Below are positions 60,649 through 64,000 of a DNA stretch of 64,000 nt, piece after piece. The position numbers were made by a program, and so were the translations under genes. The notes below the pieces were generated by a model. That model ran no database searches. It saw only the letters and a program-made list of their open reading frames with translations, and was not told the origin of the DNA. The first letter of the stretch is position 1, and each line of letters begins with the position of its first letter. The stretch covers positions 1-64,000 of the forward strand of contig JBDLIA010000003.1 of assembly GCA_039715185.1 (NCBI GenBank), in the 5' to 3' direction. This stretch comes from Gemmatimonadota bacterium (lineage in GTDB: Bacteria; Gemmatimonadota; Gemmatimonadetes; Longimicrobiales; RSA9).

Positions 60649-63600
60649 GTGCAGCCGCTGGACCGACTCCGCTGGAAGCCGCAGAGATCGGCAAGGCCGC
60701 CCGCCTGGCCTCGGGCCAGGACGTCACCGACCGGTCCGGCTCGTATCGTAGGTTCGATCGCAGGGTCCAGGCGCTGGCCTCCGGTCTGGCGCGCGCCCGC
60801 GATCATCTTCTCACCGCGGCCACCCCCGTGCTGGAAACGCGCGGGAGCGAGTGGCTGCTCGACAACTTCTACCTCGTCAGGGAAGCGACCACGCTGGTGC
60901 GCCGTCAGCTTCCGCGGCCGTTTTACAACCGATTGCCGACTCTGAGGGAAGGCGCTTTGCGCGGAGAGCCGAGGGTCCAAGCGATCGCCGCCCACATGAT
61001 CGACGGGCTCGGCGAACCCTTTTCGCCCGAGTCCGCAGCCGACTGGCTCGCTGACTACCAGACCGTCAAGCCGCTTCGGCTGGCCGAGCTCTGGGCGCTG
61101 CCGACGATGTTGCGTTTTTCGGCGTTGGAGAGGCTTCTGGCTGCGACCCACCGGCTATTCGGTGGTGCCCATGTCCCGGCGATCGACTCGCGGCCGAGCT
61201 CCGAACTCGAAAGCCTGTCCGACGCGGTTGGGCGCTACGTCGAGAGCCTGCGTGTCCTCTCCGTCGTCGACTGGCGCTCGTTCGTGGAGAGTTCGAGCCT
61301 GGTGCACGGCACTTTGGACGCCGAGCCGGCCGGAGTCTATGGACGCTCGGACTTCGCTACCCGGGACCGTTACCGCCACGCGATCGAAGAGATGTCGGTA
61401 TGGGGCGCACGCGAGGAGACGGAACTAGCCGGCGCGGCCGTCGACCGCTCCCGTCGGGCATCCAGAGAAGAGGAGCGCCACGTCGGTGCCTGGCTCATGG
61501 ATCCCGACCTTCGCCTCGGCCTCGAGGCCGACCTGGGAATTCGGGCGCCTGCGCGCGTACGCCTGGGTCGTTTCCTCGCCAACCACGCCTTCGCGCTCTA
61601 CATGGTCGGCGTCGCGGCGGTCACGCTGGCCGTGCTCCTCGCGCTCGTTCCCACGTCCCTCGGCCGCGGCTGGGTACCGACCGCGTTGGCGACGGTGCTC
61701 GCCGCCATCCCCGCGAGCGCGGTGGCGGTCGCGGTGGCCAACGCGGTGACCGCGCGGATCGCCGCCCCTCGGCGCCTGTGCAAATTGCACCCGGCTCGAC
61801 TGCCCGATCACGCGCGCACGCTCGTCGTCACGCCCGTCCTGATAGCCAGCCCGGACGACGTGCACGCGGCGCTTCACCAACTGGAGATCAACTATCAGGG
61901 CAACTCCGGCGCGCTGTTCTCGTTCGCCCTGCTGACCGATTTCGCGGACGCCGACGCGCAGCACCTCGAGGGCGAAGCCGAGACCCTGGACGTTCTTCGC
62001 GAGGGAGTCGCCCGCCTGAACCGGATCTACGAAGCCGGCACCGAGGGACCATTCTTCGCACTGCACCGCGCTCGCACCTGGAACGGCGTCGAGGACCGCT
62101 GGATGGGGTGGGAGCGCAAACGCGGCAAGCTCGTCGAGCTGAACGACCGAATCCTCGGTCGCCCCTCGTCGCTGGAAATTCTCGAGGGGTCGCCGGGTCG
62201 CCTGGACGCGATCCGATACGTCCTCACCTTGGACGCCGACACGCTTCTGCCGAAGGGGACCGCCGCGCGCTTGGTCGGCGCCCTGGCTCACCCGCTCAAT
62301 CGCGCTCGTTTCGACGAGGACGGCGCCGTTATCAGCGGCTACACGGTGCTTCAGCCTCGCGTGGAAACCGCGCCCCCCAGTGCACGACGCACCCAGTTCG
62401 CCCGTCTCATGCAGAGGGGGTTTGGGCTCGACCTTTACACGCACGCCGCATCAGACGTGTATCAGGATCTGTTCGGCGAGGGGATTTTCGCCGGCAAGGG
62501 GCTGTACGACGTGGCGGCCTTCCAGCGCAGCACCGAAGGTCGCGTTCCGGAAAACGCCATCCTCAGCCACGACTTGCTGGAGGGGCTGTTCGGCCGCGCC
62601 GGTCTGATCTCCGATGTCGTCGTGCTGGAGAACTATCCCGGTCGCGTCAGCGAGTATCTCGATCGGCTTCACCGCTGGGTTCGTGGCGACTGGCAGTTGG
62701 TGCCATGGCTTGGCCGCCGGGTGCCGTCGCGGAGCGGTCAGCGGGTGCGCTCCGGCTTCTCCGGGCTGGATCGCTGGAAGATCGCGGATAATCTCCGACG
62801 CAGCCTCACCGGCTCCAGCCTGCTTCTGCTGCTGGTGGCGGGTTGGACGGTTCTGCCCGGTTCCGTCGAGCGCTGGACGATCGTCTTCTTCGCGCTGTTC
62901 GTGGCTCCGGCGATCCTGTCCTCCCTCGGATCCAGGACCTGGGGCGCGCTTCTGCGGCGCGGCTCGTTTCGGCGGCCGATCTGGCGGTCAGGGTTCACCG
63001 GTGCCCTTCGCTGGGGTCTGAATCTCGCTCTCCTGCCCGCACAGACCGTCACCGAGGCAGACGCCGTCGCCCGCGCCACCACCCGCGTATACATCACGAA
63101 TCGGCGACGGCTGGAATGGGTGACATCCGCCCGGATGCGGCATAGCACGGTTCGAAGAGGCCGTAAGTGGGCGGCGCTGGCGCCGGGACCGGCGCTGGCG
63201 GTGGTCGGGGCGCTGGCGAGCGCGGGCTACGGCGGGGCGGGGCTCGCCACCCTCGCCCTGCTGCTCCTGTGGACTCTCTCGCCAGCGATCCTGAAGGCGG
63301 CCAGCAAGGAAGGAAGGCTCCCGGCTCGTGACCTGGACGCGCACGCGCAGCTCCAGCTGCGTCTGCTCTCGAGACGAACCTGGCGGTATTTTTCGCGCTA
63401 TCTGACGCCGCAGGACAACTGGCTTCCACCCGACAATGTCCAGGAGGAGCCGGCGCTCGTCGCGCACCGGACCTCGCCCACGAATATCGGCTTCGGCGCG
63501 CTCTCCGTGCTGTGCGGTCTGGATCTGGGGTATACCACCCCGGCGCGAGCCGCCGCGACGCTGTCGAACCTGTTCGACTCGCTGGCCGGGCTCGAGCGGT

Positions 63601-64000
63601 ATCGGGGGCACTTCCTGAACTGGTACAGCACCCAGGATCTCGCGCCGCTGGAGCCCCGGTACGTCTCGACGGTCGACAGCGGCAATCTCGCCGCCTCGCT
63701 GCTTACGCTATCGCGTGGGCTAGGGGACATCCCGGATAGCGTCGTCCCCCGGGACGCTGAGCGTCGGGGGCTCGCGGACTCGGTGCGTGTCCTGGCCGAG
63801 GAGCTCACCGACGCCGCAGAAGAGGGATCGCTGGCCGTTCTCGAGGCCTGGGTGCGGCGACTCGAGGTGTTCGCCGACGGCGTGGAGACTTGGGATCAGT
63901 CGGCTCCGTGGAGCGCCACCTTCGCGGAGGTGGCGGATGAGCTCGTGCCGGCGATCGAGACCGACCTGGTCGAGGCGGCGGAGGCCGACCCCACTGCGCT
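60645..64000 (+). CDS. Cyclic beta-glucan synthase-like protein (NdvB/Cgs), 3' end outside window
   Basis: An open frame runs from the ATG at 60645 to the window edge, at least 1118 codons. After an N-terminal helical region come two transmembrane helices (about residues 310-360: FALYMVGVAAVTLAVLLALV and ALATVLAAIPASAVAVAVAN). A glucosyltransferase-84-type domain follows with LTLDADTLLPKGTA, ILSHDLLEG and LHRWVRGDWQLVPWLGRR. More helices follow, then the start of the GH94/glucoamylase-like part with DNWLPPDNVQEEP and HRTSPTNIGFGALSVL. Known Cgs proteins are near 2800 residues and make and cyclise periplasmic beta-glucans. It overlaps the Usp gene stop (ATGA). The end is cut by the window. Confidence 0.9.
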   Translation, partial: MSAAAGPTPLEAAEIGKAARLASGQDVTDRSGSYRRFDRRVQALASGLARARDHLLTAATPVLETRGSEWLLDNFYLVREATTLVRRQLPRPFYNRLPTLREGALRGEPRVQAIAAHMIDGLGEPFSPESAADWLADYQTVKPLRLAELWALPTMLRFSALERLLAATHRLFGGAHVPAIDSRPSSELESLSDAVGRYVESLRVLSVVDWRSFVESSSLVHGTLDAEPAGVYGRSDFATRDRYRHAIEEMSVWGAREETELAGAAVDRSRRASREEERHVGAWLMDPDLRLGLEADLGIRAPARVRLGRFLANHAFALYMVGVAAVTLAVLLALVPTSLGRGWVPTALATVLAAIPASAVAVAVANAVTARIAAPRRLCKLHPARLPDHARTLVVTPVLIASPDDVHAALHQLEINYQGNSGALFSFALLTDFADADAQHLEGEAETLDVLREGVARLNRIYEAGTEGPFFALHRARTWNGVEDRWMGWERKRGKLVELNDRILGRPSSLEILEGSPGRLDAIRYVLTLDADTLLPKGTAARLVGALAHPLNRARFDEDGAVISGYTVLQPRVETAPPSARRTQFARLMQRGFGLDLYTHAASDVYQDLFGEGIFAGKGLYDVAAFQRSTEGRVPENAILSHDLLEGLFGRAGLISDVVVLENYPGRVSEYLDRLHRWVRGDWQLVPWLGRRVPSRSGQRVRSGFSGLDRWKIADNLRRSLTGSSLLLLLVAGWTVLPGSVERWTIVFFALFVAPAILSSLGSRTWGALLRRGSFRRPIWRSGFTGALRWGLNLALLPAQTVTEADAVARATTRVYITNRRRLEWVTSARMRHSTVRRGRKWAALAPGPALAVVGALASAGYGGAGLATLALLLLWTLSPAILKAASKEGRLPARDLDAHAQLQLRLLSRRTWRYFSRYLTPQDNWLPPDNVQEEPALVAHRTSPTNIGFGALSVLCGLDLGYTTPARAAATLSNLFDSLAGLERYRGHFLNWYSTQDLAPLEPRYVSTVDSGNLAASLLTLSRGLGDIPDSVVPRDAERRGLADSVRVLAEELTDAAEEGSLAVLEAWVRRLEVFADGVETWDQSAPWSATFAEVADELVPAIETDLVEAAEADPTA

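Overview
The window is a GC-rich bacterial chromosome segment with dense, mostly short-gapped genes. Predicted outer-membrane, BON-domain, lipoprotein and cyclic-glucan genes point to a Gram-negative cell. Three ECF sigma/anti-sigma pairs, two S9 peptidases, a Tat-exported GH109 enzyme and a decayed gene with the FLEELKRRKVARV-type N-terminus resemble Gemmatimonadota or a related soil/marine lineage. That placement is an inference from gene content. No rRNA, tRNA, CRISPR array, transposase or phage gene was recognised.

Layout. 1-5.9 kb: M20 peptidase and alkaline phosphatase, divergent from a two-component system that leads into a secreted protein of unknown function. 6-9.5 kb: cytochrome P460 and a Tat-exported metallo-beta-lactamase-fold protein, then a serine hydrolase and a decayed gene. 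9.6-14 kb: ECF sigma factor with an anti-sigma factor carrying a YCII-like C-terminal domain, a second copy of the secreted unknown family, and an S9 peptidase. 14.2-19.5 kb: amino-sugar or galactose-type module (GH109, GHMP sugar kinase, sodium symporter, nucleotidyltransferase). 19.6-22.9 kb: second sigma/anti-sigma pair with a secretin-like lipoprotein, and two hypotheticals. 22.9-31 kb: AddB-like and AddA-like helicase-nucleases, CYTH phosphatase, alpha/beta hydrolase. 31-37.4 kb: giant NAD-glutamate dehydrogenase and a DEAD-box helicase with a readable promoter. 37.5-42.6 kb: envelope proteins, a cysteine-less ArsC relative, CoA-transferase, DinB and proline dehydrogenase. 42.7-45.7 kb: third sigma/anti-sigma pair plus a HEAT-repeat protein. 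45.9-48.6 kb: secreted protein behind a GEMM (c-di-GMP-I type) riboswitch candidate, and a TadG-like protein. 48.7-52.7 kb: second S9 peptidase, membrane-anchored unknown, VIT-type transporter, DUF5335 protein. 52.8-64 kb: stress and envelope block (two double-domain universal stress proteins, ZIP transporter, L,D-transpeptidase, CDP-alcohol phosphatidyltransferase, haem-binding protein, beta-CASP nuclease, BON protein) ending in a cyclic beta-glucan synthase cut by the window edge.

The most notable signals are: a GEMM-type aptamer followed by an intrinsic terminator (46.64-46.75 kb); a zinc-finger anti-sigma factor fused to a YCII/DGPF-like domain (9.58-10.27 kb); a 58-67 bp hairpin element bounded by CTAG, present twice and each time supplying the TAG stop of the adjacent minus-strand gene; an unnamed family of secreted proteins present twice next to regulators; and a short secretin-like lipoprotein wired to a sigma/anti-sigma pair.
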